Assembly: GCA_021373185.1 (NCBI GenBank)
Contig: JAJFTF010000011.1
Location: 49,046 to 113,045, forward strand
Origin: Betaproteobacteria bacterium
Lineage (GTDB): Bacteria > Pseudomonadota > Gammaproteobacteria > Burkholderiales > Sulfuricellaceae
DNA: 64,000 bases
Direction: 5' to 3'
Of the stretch, positions 9,819-18,182 are shown one piece after another (position 1 is the first letter of the stretch; every line of letters starts with the position of its first letter). The position numbers were made by a program, and so were the translations under genes. The notes beneath the pieces are model-generated. The model had not been told where the DNA came from, ran no database searches, and saw nothing but the letters and a program-made list of their open reading frames with translations.

Positions 9819-11762
9819 ATGGTCGCCCTTAATCAAAAACTTGGCACCAAGATCGTCAACATCCTGATCCTGTTTTTTTTCGTCGCGCTCGCCGCGATCA
9901 GCATGACGCTGTACATCTCTTGGCAACTGGAAGGCGCCGGTGCAGCAATTAACGACGCCGGCAGCGAACGCATGCGTTCCTACCGCATGGCCTACCTGCT
10001 GTCGCGTAGCATCCACGACGATACCGACAATGCCGAAGTAAAGGTAAAAATCAGGGAAGAGATCCGCCTCTTCGAATCCACCCTGCACGCGCTGGAAGAA
10101 GGCAATCCCGCACGGCCTCTGTTCCTGCCCAAGGAGCGCGAAGTACAGCAGCAGATGAAACTGCTGCACGAAAAATGGATGAACCGGATGAAGCCGCTGA
10201 TCCTGCAAATCCTCGACAGCGACAAGATCACCGGGCAATCCATCCTGATGACCTCTTACCACCCGGCCTTGCTGAATTTCGTCAGCACGACGAACGATCT
10301 GGTGCTGATGGTGGAGCGCAGCAATTCCCGCAACACCGCCCTGCTGCGTTCATTCCAGATCGGCCTGGTCGTGCTGGCGCTGATCGGCACCATACTCCTT
10401 ATTTACCTGTTTTTCCTGATGGTTATCCGACCGGTTGAAAGACTGCAGGACGGCATCCAGCGCATGGCGGCAGCCGATTTCAGCGTGCGCCTGCCGGTGA
10501 AGAGCAAGGACGAATTCGGTGCGCTCGCCGACGGCTTCAACCAGATGGCGGATCGACTGGAAAATCTCTATAGCACGCTGGAACAGCGGGTGGAGGAGAA
10601 AACCAGCAGCCTGGAGGAAAAGAACCAGGAACTGGCGATATTGTATGAATTAACCGCTTTTCTCAACAAACCCGCTTCGGTGGAAGATCTGTGCGGCGGA
10701 ATCCTGAGAAAATTGATGGGCATTCTTGCCGCGCAAGGCGGCCTGGTACGCCTGGACGCACCGAATTCAAACAAGCTGCACATTGTCATTCACGAAGGCA
10801 TGTCGGAAAAATTCACCCAGGAAGAAAATTGCCTGTCCCTGGGCGAATGCCTGTGCGGAGAATCGGCACTGAGCGGAACGCCGATATCCTGGGATCTCAA
10901 TGCCAAAACCGAGCGTCCGCTGTTGTATCGCTGCAAGAATGAAGGCTTCCAGTCGGTTTCCGCCATCCCGATCCGCTCCAAGAAACAGGTACTGGGCATC
11001 TTCAACCTGTTTTTCTATGAGCCGCGCGTGTTCAACAGCCAGGAAACCCGGCTGCTCGAAACCATCGGCCAGCATCTCGGCGTCGCAATCGAAAACCAGC
11101 GCCTGGTTTCACGCGAGAAGGAAATGGCGGTGTCCGAGGAGCGCAACCTGATCGCGCAAGAGCTGCACGACAGCATTGCCCAGTCTCTCGCCTTCCTGAA
11201 TATCCAGGTGCAGATGCTGGCGGAATCGCTGCAACAGGGCAATGTCACCGAGGCGATGGACGGGCTGGGGCAAATCCGCGAAGGGGTGCAGGAAAGCTAC
11301 GACGACGTGCGTGAGCTGCTGGTACACTTCCGTACCAGGGTGGGAAATGCCGATCTCGCCAGCGCGATTACCAGCGCATTGGAAAAATTCGAGGGCCAGA
11401 CCGGAATAAAAACCGCTTTCAGCAAGAGCAGCAGCGGCTCTCCGCTAGCGCCGGAATATGTGATCCAATTGCTGCACATCATCCAGGAAGCTTTGTCCAA
11501 TGTGCGCAAACATGCCCAGGCAACCCGCGTTGACGTGGAAATGGCGCAAAATGAGGAATGCCATATTATCGTGACCGACAATGGCAAGGGGTTCGATCTC
11601 GGCCCGAAATCCGGCATCGATTCTGAACAGCACGTCGGCATCAAGATCATGAAAGAAAGAGCCCACCGGATTGGCGCGCAACTAACAATAACCTCCACGC
11701 TGGGCAAGGGTACATGCGTATCCCTGACGCTGGTCAAACAACCCAAGGTGACTGCTGCATGA
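9819..11762 (+). CDS. narX: NarX-type nitrate/nitrite sensor histidine kinase
   Basis: A 647-residue membrane kinase. TM1 is at about residues 12-33, followed by a P-box-like segment NDAGSERMRSYRMAYLL (45-61), the nitrate-binding helix of NarX/NarQ. TM2 is at 181-203, HAMP at 201-255, then a coiled coil and a GAF-like central domain (275-430) with a cysteine cluster (C338, C344, C346) reminiscent of the NarX cysteine-rich region. The HisKA_3 H-box ERNLIAQELHDSIAQSL puts the phosphoacceptor at H450, and the HATPase ends the protein (DNGKGFDL, GIKIMKERA). It overlaps the narL-like gene by 4 bp, so they form one two-component system, and the nar structural genes follow. No good ribosome binding site precedes the ATG. 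Confidence 0.92.
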   Translation: MVALNQKLGTKIVNILILFFFVALAAISMTLYISWQLEGAGAAINDAGSERMRSYRMAYLLSRSIHDDTDNAEVKVKIREEIRLFESTLHALEEGNPARPLFLPKEREVQQQMKLLHEKWMNRMKPLILQILDSDKITGQSILMTSYHPALLNFVSTTNDLVLMVERSNSRNTALLRSFQIGLVVLALIGTILLIYLFFLMVIRPVERLQDGIQRMAAADFSVRLPVKSKDEFGALADGFNQMADRLENLYSTLEQRVEEKTSSLEEKNQELAILYELTAFLNKPASVEDLCGGILRKLMGILAAQGGLVRLDAPNSNKLHIVIHEGMSEKFTQEENCLSLGECLCGESALSGTPISWDLNAKTERPLLYRCKNEGFQSVSAIPIRSKKQVLGIFNLFFYEPRVFNSQETRLLETIGQHLGVAIENQRLVSREKEMAVSEERNLIAQELHDSIAQSLAFLNIQVQMLAESLQQGNVTEAMDGLGQIREGVQESYDDVRELLVHFRTRVGNADLASAITSALEKFEGQTGIKTAFSKSSSGSPLAPEYVIQLLHIIQEALSNVRKHAQATRVDVEMAQNEECHIIVTDNGKGFDLGPKSGIDSEQHVGIKIMKERAHRIGAQLTITSTLGKGTCVSLTLVKQPKVTAA

Positions 11763-12433
11763 CCCAACCGATTCGAGTTCTGATCGTCGATGACCACACC
11801 CTGTTCAGAAGCGGCATCAAGGCCCTGCTGCTGCGACACAAAAATTTCGAAGTGGTCGGTGAAGCGGGGGACGGCCTGGAAGGGCTGAAGCGCGCCAAAT
11901 CCCTGCAGCCCAACGTGGTGCTGCTCGATCTGCACATGCCGGGAATTACCGGACGCGAGGCGGTGCAATTGATTGTCGAGGAAGTGCCCGAAACCCGGGT
12001 GGTGATGCTCACCGTTTCCGAAGACGCCGAAGACCTGGTGGATTGCCTGCGAGCGGGCGCCAGCGGCTATCTGCTCAAAAACATCGAAACCGATTATCTG
12101 ATCGATGCCATTCAACGCGTGGCTAATGGCGAATCGATCATGTCTCCCCAGATGACCGGCAAGCTGGTGCGTGAATTCCGCACCCAACCCAAGGGCGGCG
12201 CGGCCCCCCAGCCGGGTGAGGAGCACGAAAAGCTCAGCCCGCGCGAAAAGGAAATCATTACCCACCTGGCGCGCGGCGCCAGTAACAAGGAAGTGGCGCG
12301 TGCGCTAGGCGTAGCGGAGAGCACGGTAAAAATCCACGTCCAGAGCATCCTCAAGAAACTCAATCTCACCAGCCGGGTGCAGGCTGCAGTGTATGCCGTG
12401 GAGCATGGGCTGGTACCGAAAGAAGAGTTATAA
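11759..12433 (+). CDS. narL: NarL-family response regulator
   Basis: A 224-residue regulator: receiver domain (DD at about 11-12, phosphoacceptor D57 in VVLLDLHMP, lysine in GYLLKN) and a C-terminal LuxR/GerE helix-turn-helix (LSPREKEIITHLARGASNKEVA, then STVKIHVQSIL). It is the partner of the overlapping NarX-type kinase and presumably activates narK1K2GHJI under nitrate. ATG at 11759 forms an ATGA overlap with the kinase stop. Confidence 0.93.
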   Translation: MTQPIRVLIVDDHTLFRSGIKALLLRHKNFEVVGEAGDGLEGLKRAKSLQPNVVLLDLHMPGITGREAVQLIVEEVPETRVVMLTVSEDAEDLVDCLRAGASGYLLKNIETDYLIDAIQRVANGESIMSPQMTGKLVREFRTQPKGGAAPQPGEEHEKLSPREKEIITHLARGASNKEVARALGVAESTVKIHVQSILKKLNLTSRVQAAVYAVEHGLVPKEEL

Positions 12434-12470
12434 GTACTCGTTGAAGCGTGATAATTTTCGAGAGGCGGCA

Positions 12471-14963
12471 ATGAAGCATCGTATCGAAGATCTCATCGAT
12501 ATCCCGCAACTCCAGAAGTTGATGGATGATTTGAACCGGGCCACCGGGATCAATCATGCCCTGATCGACGTGAACAGCAAGGTACTGACCGCCGTCGGCT
12601 GGCAGAAAATCTGCACCGACTTCCACCGCGTACACCCCGCCACCTGCGCCCGCTGCCTGGAAAGCGACAAATACATCCTCAGCCATCTGGACGATGGCCC
12701 CTATGTCGGTTACCGCTGCCCGCAGGGGCTGACGGATTACTGCACGCCAGTCATCATTGAAGGCGAACATCTTGCCAACCTGTTTACCGGCCAGATGCTC
12801 CACGAACCGCCGGATGTCGAGTTTTTCCGCAAACAGGCCGCGGAGTTCGGCTTCGACGAAACCAGTTATCTGGCCGCACTGAATGAGGTGCGCATCGTCC
12901 CCAAGGAACGGATGCCGGGAGTCATGGCTTTTCTCCAGGATCTTGCGCAAATGCTCGCCGCCAACGGCATGGAACGGCTGCGTGTGCTGGAATCGGAAAA
13001 GCGCCTGAAAAGCATGAACGAAATGCTGGAGGCGCGCGTTGCGGAACGCACTCACGAACTCCAGGACAGCGAAGCAAACCTGCGGCGCGCGCAACGGGTC
13101 GCCCGCATTGGGAGCTGGACACTGGATATTCCCAATAATCATCTGGTTTGGACTGAGGAGACTTATCGCCTGTTCGGCGTCGCGCCGGGATCGAAGCTTA
13201 CGTCAGAGAATTTTTTCGCATTGATGATCCACCCTGACGACCGCGAAGCCGTTAGCGCAGCCTGGCAGGCGGCGCTTGGCGGGACGCCTTATATCATCGA
13301 GCATCGCATCGTGGTGGATGGCGAGACCAGATGGGTGCATGAGCAAGCGGAACTGGAGTTCGACAGCGACGGCAAGGCCTATTTCGCCATCGGCAGCGTG
13401 CAAGACATCACCCATCGCAAACTGGCCGAACTGCAAACGACAAAGTCTCTATCTCTGCTGCAAGCCACGTTCGACGCCACAGCGGAGGGCATCCTGGTAA
13501 CCGACGGCGCTGGACGCATCACCACGTTCAACCAGCGCTTCGCCGAATTGTGGCGGATACCCGCCGATATTCTCGCCACCGGCGACGACAACGCAGCCTT
13601 GGCATTCGTCCTTGACCAATTTGCGGAGCCGGAGCAGTTCCTCGACAAGGTACGGCAACTCTACGCAACCCCCGAAGCCAACTGCCTGGATACCCTTCAT
13701 TTCAAGGATGGTCGGATATTCGAACGTTATTCGACGCCACAACGCATCGATGGCGTGACGGCAGGACGGGTATGGAGTTTTCGCGACATCACCGAGCGCA
13801 AACAAGCAGAGGCGAAGCTCGCGGTGAGCGTCTCCCACCTGCAAACCATCATCGAAAATGAACCTGAATGCATCAAGATAATCGATGCGCAAGGACGGCT
13901 GGTGCAGATGAATCCGGCCGGATTGGCGATGATCGAGGCCGACTCGCTGAAACAGGTAGCGATGCGCCCGGTGCTTGACGTGATCGCCCCGGAATACCGC
14001 ACGGCCTATGCAAAGCTGCACAAACGGGTGATCGCCGGCGAAACCATGCAGATGGAATATGAAGTACTTGGCCTCAAAGGCGGGCGCCGCTGGCTGGAGA
14101 CCCATGCCGTTCCCATGCAGGATAATGGCCAGACGGTGCACCTGGCCGTCACCCGCGACATCTCGGAGCGCAAGCTGGCGGAAATGGCGTTGCAGGCACT
14201 CAATCAAAGCCTGGAACAACGCATTCGGGAAGAAACCTCGAAAAACATGGAACAGGAACGCCTGCTCATCCAGCAATCGCGCCTGGCGGCCATGGGCGAG
14301 ATGATCGGCAACATCGCCCATCAGTGGCGTCAACCCATCAATGCGCTGACTCTGTTGCTGGCCAACATCAAGGACGCTTACGAATACAACGACCTGACCA
14401 AGGAATTCCTCGACCAGGAAGTGGAAATCGGCCAGAACCTGATTCAGAAAATGTCCGGCACCATCGACGACTTCCGCAATTTCTTCAAACCGAGCAAGGA
14501 AAAACAACGTTTCCTCGCTTGCGATTCGGCGGAGGAGGCCATCAAGCTGGTCAGCCACAGCTTCATGAACAGCAACATCGAGATCACCCATGAGAAGAGC
14601 GCCGAGCCTTGCGCCGTATTCGGCTACCCCAACGAATTTGCGCAAGTGGTGCTGAATGCCCTGACCAACGCCAAGGAAGCCATTACCGCCAGAAAAATCG
14701 CCGGAAAAGTTCACCTCAGGGTGGAAAAGGGGGAAAACACCGCCACCATTATCATCCGCGATAATGGCGGCGGCATTCCGGAAGAAATCATCGGCAAAGT
14801 GTTCGACCCGTATTTCACCACCAAGGCGGCAGGCACCGGCATCGGCCTGTACATGTCGAAAATGATCGTGGACAACATGGGCGGCAGCATCGCCATCAGA
14901 AATGCCGGGGACGGCGTAGAGGTGCTGCTGACGTTGCCGCTGGACGAAAAAGCCGCCGCTTGA
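12471..14963 (+). CDS. PocR-PAS-PAS-PAS sensor histidine kinase
   Basis: An 830-residue, apparently soluble kinase. Residues about 8-165 are a PocR sensory domain with the characteristic cysteines (PATCARCLESD, YRCPQGLTDYCTPV). A coiled coil leads to three PAS domains (about 195-315, 320-430, 440-560), each ending in a DITxRK-like linker. The DHp box GNIAHQWRQPINAL puts the phosphoacceptor near residue 617, and the HATPase follows (DNGGGIPEEI, GTGIGLYMSKMI). No receiver gene follows, so its regulator is unknown. The start at 12471 has AGAGG upstream. It lies 37 bp after narL and upstream of narK1, so a role in anaerobic nitrate control is likely but unproven. Its DHp and HATPase closely resemble those of the kinase at 44567-46102. 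Confidence 0.88.
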   Translation: MKHRIEDLIDIPQLQKLMDDLNRATGINHALIDVNSKVLTAVGWQKICTDFHRVHPATCARCLESDKYILSHLDDGPYVGYRCPQGLTDYCTPVIIEGEHLANLFTGQMLHEPPDVEFFRKQAAEFGFDETSYLAALNEVRIVPKERMPGVMAFLQDLAQMLAANGMERLRVLESEKRLKSMNEMLEARVAERTHELQDSEANLRRAQRVARIGSWTLDIPNNHLVWTEETYRLFGVAPGSKLTSENFFALMIHPDDREAVSAAWQAALGGTPYIIEHRIVVDGETRWVHEQAELEFDSDGKAYFAIGSVQDITHRKLAELQTTKSLSLLQATFDATAEGILVTDGAGRITTFNQRFAELWRIPADILATGDDNAALAFVLDQFAEPEQFLDKVRQLYATPEANCLDTLHFKDGRIFERYSTPQRIDGVTAGRVWSFRDITERKQAEAKLAVSVSHLQTIIENEPECIKIIDAQGRLVQMNPAGLAMIEADSLKQVAMRPVLDVIAPEYRTAYAKLHKRVIAGETMQMEYEVLGLKGGRRWLETHAVPMQDNGQTVHLAVTRDISERKLAEMALQALNQSLEQRIREETSKNMEQERLLIQQSRLAAMGEMIGNIAHQWRQPINALTLLLANIKDAYEYNDLTKEFLDQEVEIGQNLIQKMSGTIDDFRNFFKPSKEKQRFLACDSAEEAIKLVSHSFMNSNIEITHEKSAEPCAVFGYPNEFAQVVLNALTNAKEAITARKIAGKVHLRVEKGENTATIIIRDNGGGIPEEIIGKVFDPYFTTKAAGTGIGLYMSKMIVDNMGGSIAIRNAGDGVEVLLTLPLDEKAAA

Positions 14964-15023
14964 TACGGTTGTTGGCCAAGCGAAATAAAAACATCGCCAC
15001 TTCTCTGCCGACAACCTAGCCGA

Positions 15024-15037
15024 AAGAACTAGTTCTT
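15024..15037. promoter_or_regulatory. 14-bp perfect palindrome upstream of narK1
   Basis: AAGAACTAGTTCTT is a perfect palindrome in the 197-bp gap between the PocR kinase and narK1, 124 bp before the narK1 start. It is a strong candidate operator for a dimeric regulator. It does not match the FNR consensus or a NarL 7-2-7 site. Confidence 0.5.
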
Positions 15038-15098
15038 GTGGCAGCCTCCCTAAGTATTTTGCTTTACGCCAACCCTACTTTTGATGAATGGGTATTCG

Positions 15099-15131
15099 CG
15101 TGTCACCGGTTTATTGTGACAACGTGACACG
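15099..15131. promoter_or_regulatory. Inverted repeat in the narK1 leader
   Basis: CGTGTCAC and GTGACACG form an 8-bp perfect inverted repeat with a 17-bp spacer. Within the spacer a further GTGACA at 15116-15121 gives a second, tighter pairing (TGTCAC, 9 bp, GTGACA). Three TGTCAC/GTGACA half-sites in 33 bp just before the narK1 ribosome binding site suggest a regulator binding array, or alternatively an mRNA leader hairpin. Confidence 0.45.
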
Positions 15132-15160
15132 AAAAGCTTGTCAACTCATGGGGAGGGAAC

Positions 15161-16432
15161 ATGGCTACACAAAAATACAAGGCATGGTCGGTAGTAATTG
15201 CAAGCACGATTGCTTTTACAGTCTGCTTCATGATCTGGATGATGTTTGCCGTTATCGGCATCCCGATCAAGAAAACCCTGGGCCTCAATGAAACCCAGTT
15301 CGGCATCCTGATCGCCATGCCGGTGCTAACCGGCTCGCTGATCCGCGTACCGCTGGGCATGTGGACCGACAAGTTCGGCGGGCGCATCGTGTTCACCATC
15401 CTGATGCTGTCTACCGTCATTCCGATTTTCATGATTTCCCGCGCCACGGAGTTCTGGGAATTTCTGGTCACCGGCCTGTTCGTGGGCGTTGCCGGCGGTT
15501 CCTTTACCGTGGGTATCGCCTACTGCGCGCGCTGGTTCCCCAAGACCCAGCAAGGCTTCGCGATGGGCATCTTCGGCGCCGGCAACACCGGCGCAGCGGT
15601 GACCAAGCTGGTGGCGCCGATCATCGTAGTGGGCTATGGCTGGGCGATGGTGCCGCAGATCTACGCGGTGCTGATGCTGATTACCGCGATCCTGTTCTGG
15701 ATGTTCAGTTTTACCGAACCCAGTCACGTGGTCGGCAAGGGCGTGACCATCCGCGAGCAGCTCGCCGCATTCAAGGATCCCAAGGTGTGGAAGTACAGCC
15801 AGTACTATTCCATCGTCTTCGGCGGTTACGTCGCCCTGGCGCTGTGGATGACCAAATACTATGTTTCCGAATACGGCTTCGACCTCAAGACGGCGGCGCT
15901 GCTGGCTGCGGCATTCAGCATCCCCGGCGGCGTGCTGCGTGCGGTGGGCGGCTACTTCTCCGACAAATACGGCGCGCATTCCATCACCTGGTGGGTGCTG
16001 TGGATATCGTTGATCTGCCTGTTCTTCCTGTCCTACCCGCAGACCGAATTCACCATCCAGACCGTGACCGGCCCGTCTACCTTCCACGTAGGCCTTGGAC
16101 CGACCACCTTCACCATCATCATGTTCACCCTGGGCATCGTGTTCGCAATCGGCAAGGCCTCGGTGTTCAAGTACATCTCCGACGACTACCCCCACAACAT
16201 CGGCGTGATTTCCGGCGTAGTGGGCCTGGCAGGCGGACTGGGCGGCTTCCTGATGCCGATCATGTTCGGCGCGCTGGTGGATCTGACCGGCATTCGTTCC
16301 TCCGCCTTCATGTTGATGTTTGGCGTAGTGTGGGTTTCATTGATGTGGATGTACTGGACCGAGGTGCGGCCGCTTGATGCGGCAAGAGAAAAGCATCGTG
16401 CCAAAAACAGGGGAGCCGACATCATCGAGTGA
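15161..16432 (+). CDS. narK1: Nitrate/nitrite transporter, NarK1 type (MFS)
   Basis: A 423-residue major facilitator protein with about 12 hydrophobic segments. It carries nitrate-nitrite-porter signatures: PLGMWTDKFGGR after TM2 and the glycine-rich GIFGAGNTGAAVTKLVAP around residues 141-158, with a second such motif near SGVVGLAGGLGGFLMP. NarK1-type members are thought to be proton-coupled nitrate importers. GGGAGGGAAC before the ATG is a strong ribosome binding site. It is the first gene of narK1-narK2-narGHJI. Confidence 0.93.
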   Translation: MATQKYKAWSVVIASTIAFTVCFMIWMMFAVIGIPIKKTLGLNETQFGILIAMPVLTGSLIRVPLGMWTDKFGGRIVFTILMLSTVIPIFMISRATEFWEFLVTGLFVGVAGGSFTVGIAYCARWFPKTQQGFAMGIFGAGNTGAAVTKLVAPIIVVGYGWAMVPQIYAVLMLITAILFWMFSFTEPSHVVGKGVTIREQLAAFKDPKVWKYSQYYSIVFGGYVALALWMTKYYVSEYGFDLKTAALLAAAFSIPGGVLRAVGGYFSDKYGAHSITWWVLWISLICLFFLSYPQTEFTIQTVTGPSTFHVGLGPTTFTIIMFTLGIVFAIGKASVFKYISDDYPHNIGVISGVVGLAGGLGGFLMPIMFGALVDLTGIRSSAFMLMFGVVWVSLMWMYWTEVRPLDAAREKHRAKNRGADIIE

Positions 16433-16484
16433 TGCGGGTTCGAAAAATAGCAATTAGCAGTCAATTTTAAACAAGGAGTTAGGC

Positions 16485-18095
16485 ATGGCCAATATTGAAA
16501 AATGGGACGTAGAGGACGACAAGTTCTGGGAGTCCACCGGCAAGAAAATTGCCAACCGCAACCTGTGGATTTCAATTCCCAACCTGCTGGTGGGTTTTGC
16601 CGTCTGGCTGATGTGGGGCATCATCACGGTACAGATGCTCAACCTCGGCTTCCCCTTCAAGCCTGCCGAGCTGTTCACCCTGACCGCCATCGCCGGCTTG
16701 ATGGGCGCAACCCTGCGTATCCCCGCCTCGTTCTTCATCCGCATCTGCGGCGGCCGCAACACCATCTTCCTGACCACCGCGCTGCTTCTCATCCCGGCTA
16801 TCGGGGCGGGCATCTCATTGCAGGATAAAACCACGCCGCTGTGGGTATTCCAGCTTTGGGCATTCCTGTCCGGCATCGGCGGCGGCAATTTCGCCTGCTC
16901 GATGTCCAACATCAGCGGTTTCTTCCCCAAGCGCCTGCAAGGCACTGCACTCGGCCTCAACGCCGGCCTGGGCAACTTCGGCGTCACCACCATGCAGATC
17001 CTCATCCCGCTGATGATGACCGCCGGTGTGTTTGGCGCAATGGGCGGCGAGCCGATGACCCTGATCAAGGACAGCGGCTGGATTCTCGGCAAGATCAAGG
17101 CCGGCACCCCCACCTTCATCCAGAATGCCGGCTTCATCTGGGCTGCGATCCTGATTCCGCTGGTGGCAGCCGCCTGGTTCGGCATGAACAATCTGAAGCC
17201 GCTGTCGCCGAGCATCGGCAGCACGCTGGCCGCTTTTGCCAAGATCTTTTACCTGTGGGGCCTGGCTTGCCTGGTCGGCGGCGTTGGTCTCTATCTGTAC
17301 CTGCCTGCTCCAACCGGCTTGGGGCTGCTCAACATGTGGGTAGCGCTGCCGCTGATCATGATCGCCACGCTGTTCTTGATGAAGCTTGCGGCGTTCGGTG
17401 AAATGAAAGCCAACATCGCCAAACAGTTTGCCATCTTCGGCAACAAGCACACCTGGTCCATGACCGTACTCTACGTACTGACCTTCGGTTCGTTCATCGG
17501 CTTCTCGATGGCCCTGCCGCTGTCCATCACGGTGATTTTCGGCTTCCAGCACATTCCCGATCCAGTCACTGGCCTGATGACCCATACCATCAAGAACCCG
17601 AATGCAATCTCGGCACTGACCTACGCCTGGATCGGCCCCTTCGTCGGCGCGCTAATCCGCCCGGTGGGCGGCTGGATCGCCGACAAGGTGGGCGGCTCCA
17701 TCGTCACCCAGTTGATCTCCGTGGTCATGGTGGTCGCTTCCGCAGCCACCGGCTACGTGATGTTCCTGGCCTACAACTCCGCCACGCCTGAGCAGTATTT
17801 CATGATCTTCATGATCCTGTTCGTGGTGCTGTTCGCCGCCACCGGTCTGGGCAACGGCTCGACCTTCCGCACCGTCGGCGTAATCTTCGACCGCCAGCAA
17901 GCCGGCCCGGTACTGGGCTGGACCTCCGCCGTGGCCGCTTACGGCGCCTTCATCGCCCCGGTAGTCATCGGTGCGCAGATCAAGGCCGGCACCCCGGAAA
18001 ATTCGATGTACGGCTTCGCAATCTTTTATGCACTATGCTTGATCCTGAACTGGTGGTTTTACCTGCGTTCGGGTTCGGAAATCAAAAATCCGTAA
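16485..18095 (+). CDS. narK2: Nitrate/nitrite transporter, NarK2 type (MFS)
   Basis: A 536-residue MFS protein, longer than NarK1 and with a cytoplasmic N-terminal extension (MANIEKWDVEDDKFWESTGK). About 12 membrane segments are visible, with LNAGLGNFGVTTMQ as the porter signature and RPVGGWIADKVGGS in the second half. NarK2-type proteins generally exchange nitrate for nitrite. ACAAGGAG before the ATG is the ribosome binding site. The narK1-narK2 tandem directly upstream of narG is common in denitrifying proteobacteria. Confidence 0.93.
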   Translation: MANIEKWDVEDDKFWESTGKKIANRNLWISIPNLLVGFAVWLMWGIITVQMLNLGFPFKPAELFTLTAIAGLMGATLRIPASFFIRICGGRNTIFLTTALLLIPAIGAGISLQDKTTPLWVFQLWAFLSGIGGGNFACSMSNISGFFPKRLQGTALGLNAGLGNFGVTTMQILIPLMMTAGVFGAMGGEPMTLIKDSGWILGKIKAGTPTFIQNAGFIWAAILIPLVAAAWFGMNNLKPLSPSIGSTLAAFAKIFYLWGLACLVGGVGLYLYLPAPTGLGLLNMWVALPLIMIATLFLMKLAAFGEMKANIAKQFAIFGNKHTWSMTVLYVLTFGSFIGFSMALPLSITVIFGFQHIPDPVTGLMTHTIKNPNAISALTYAWIGPFVGALIRPVGGWIADKVGGSIVTQLISVVMVVASAATGYVMFLAYNSATPEQYFMIFMILFVVLFAATGLGNGSTFRTVGVIFDRQQAGPVLGWTSAVAAYGAFIAPVVIGAQIKAGTPENSMYGFAIFYALCLILNWWFYLRSGSEIKNP

Positions 18096-18103
18096 AGAAG
18101 TTA

Positions 18104-18149
18104 GTGGAACGGCCTTCAGTCCGATACTTCGGCCTGAAGGCCGTTCCAC
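18104..18149 (+). repeat. Long perfect hairpin between narK2 and narG
   Basis: GTGGAACGGCCTTCAG (18104-18119) and its exact complement CTGAAGGCCGTTCCAC (18134-18149) form a 16-bp stem. The loop itself can fold as CCGA-TACT-TCGG. There is no T-run after it and the narG ribosome binding site follows 20 bp on, so it is more likely an mRNA stability or processing element, or a copy of a dispersed palindromic repeat, than a terminator. Confidence 0.75.
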
Positions 18150-18182
18150 GTCAGGCACCAAATTTTTATAGGAGTTTTAACA

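Noticed and set aside
15035..15060. Possible sigma-54 promoter (TGGCAG) before narK1
   Set aside because: The GC of a -12 element does not occur at the needed distance from the GG of the -24 element.
15081..15095. FNR box starting TTGAT before narK1
   Set aside because: TTGAT is present but the second half-site ATCAA is absent at the required spacing.
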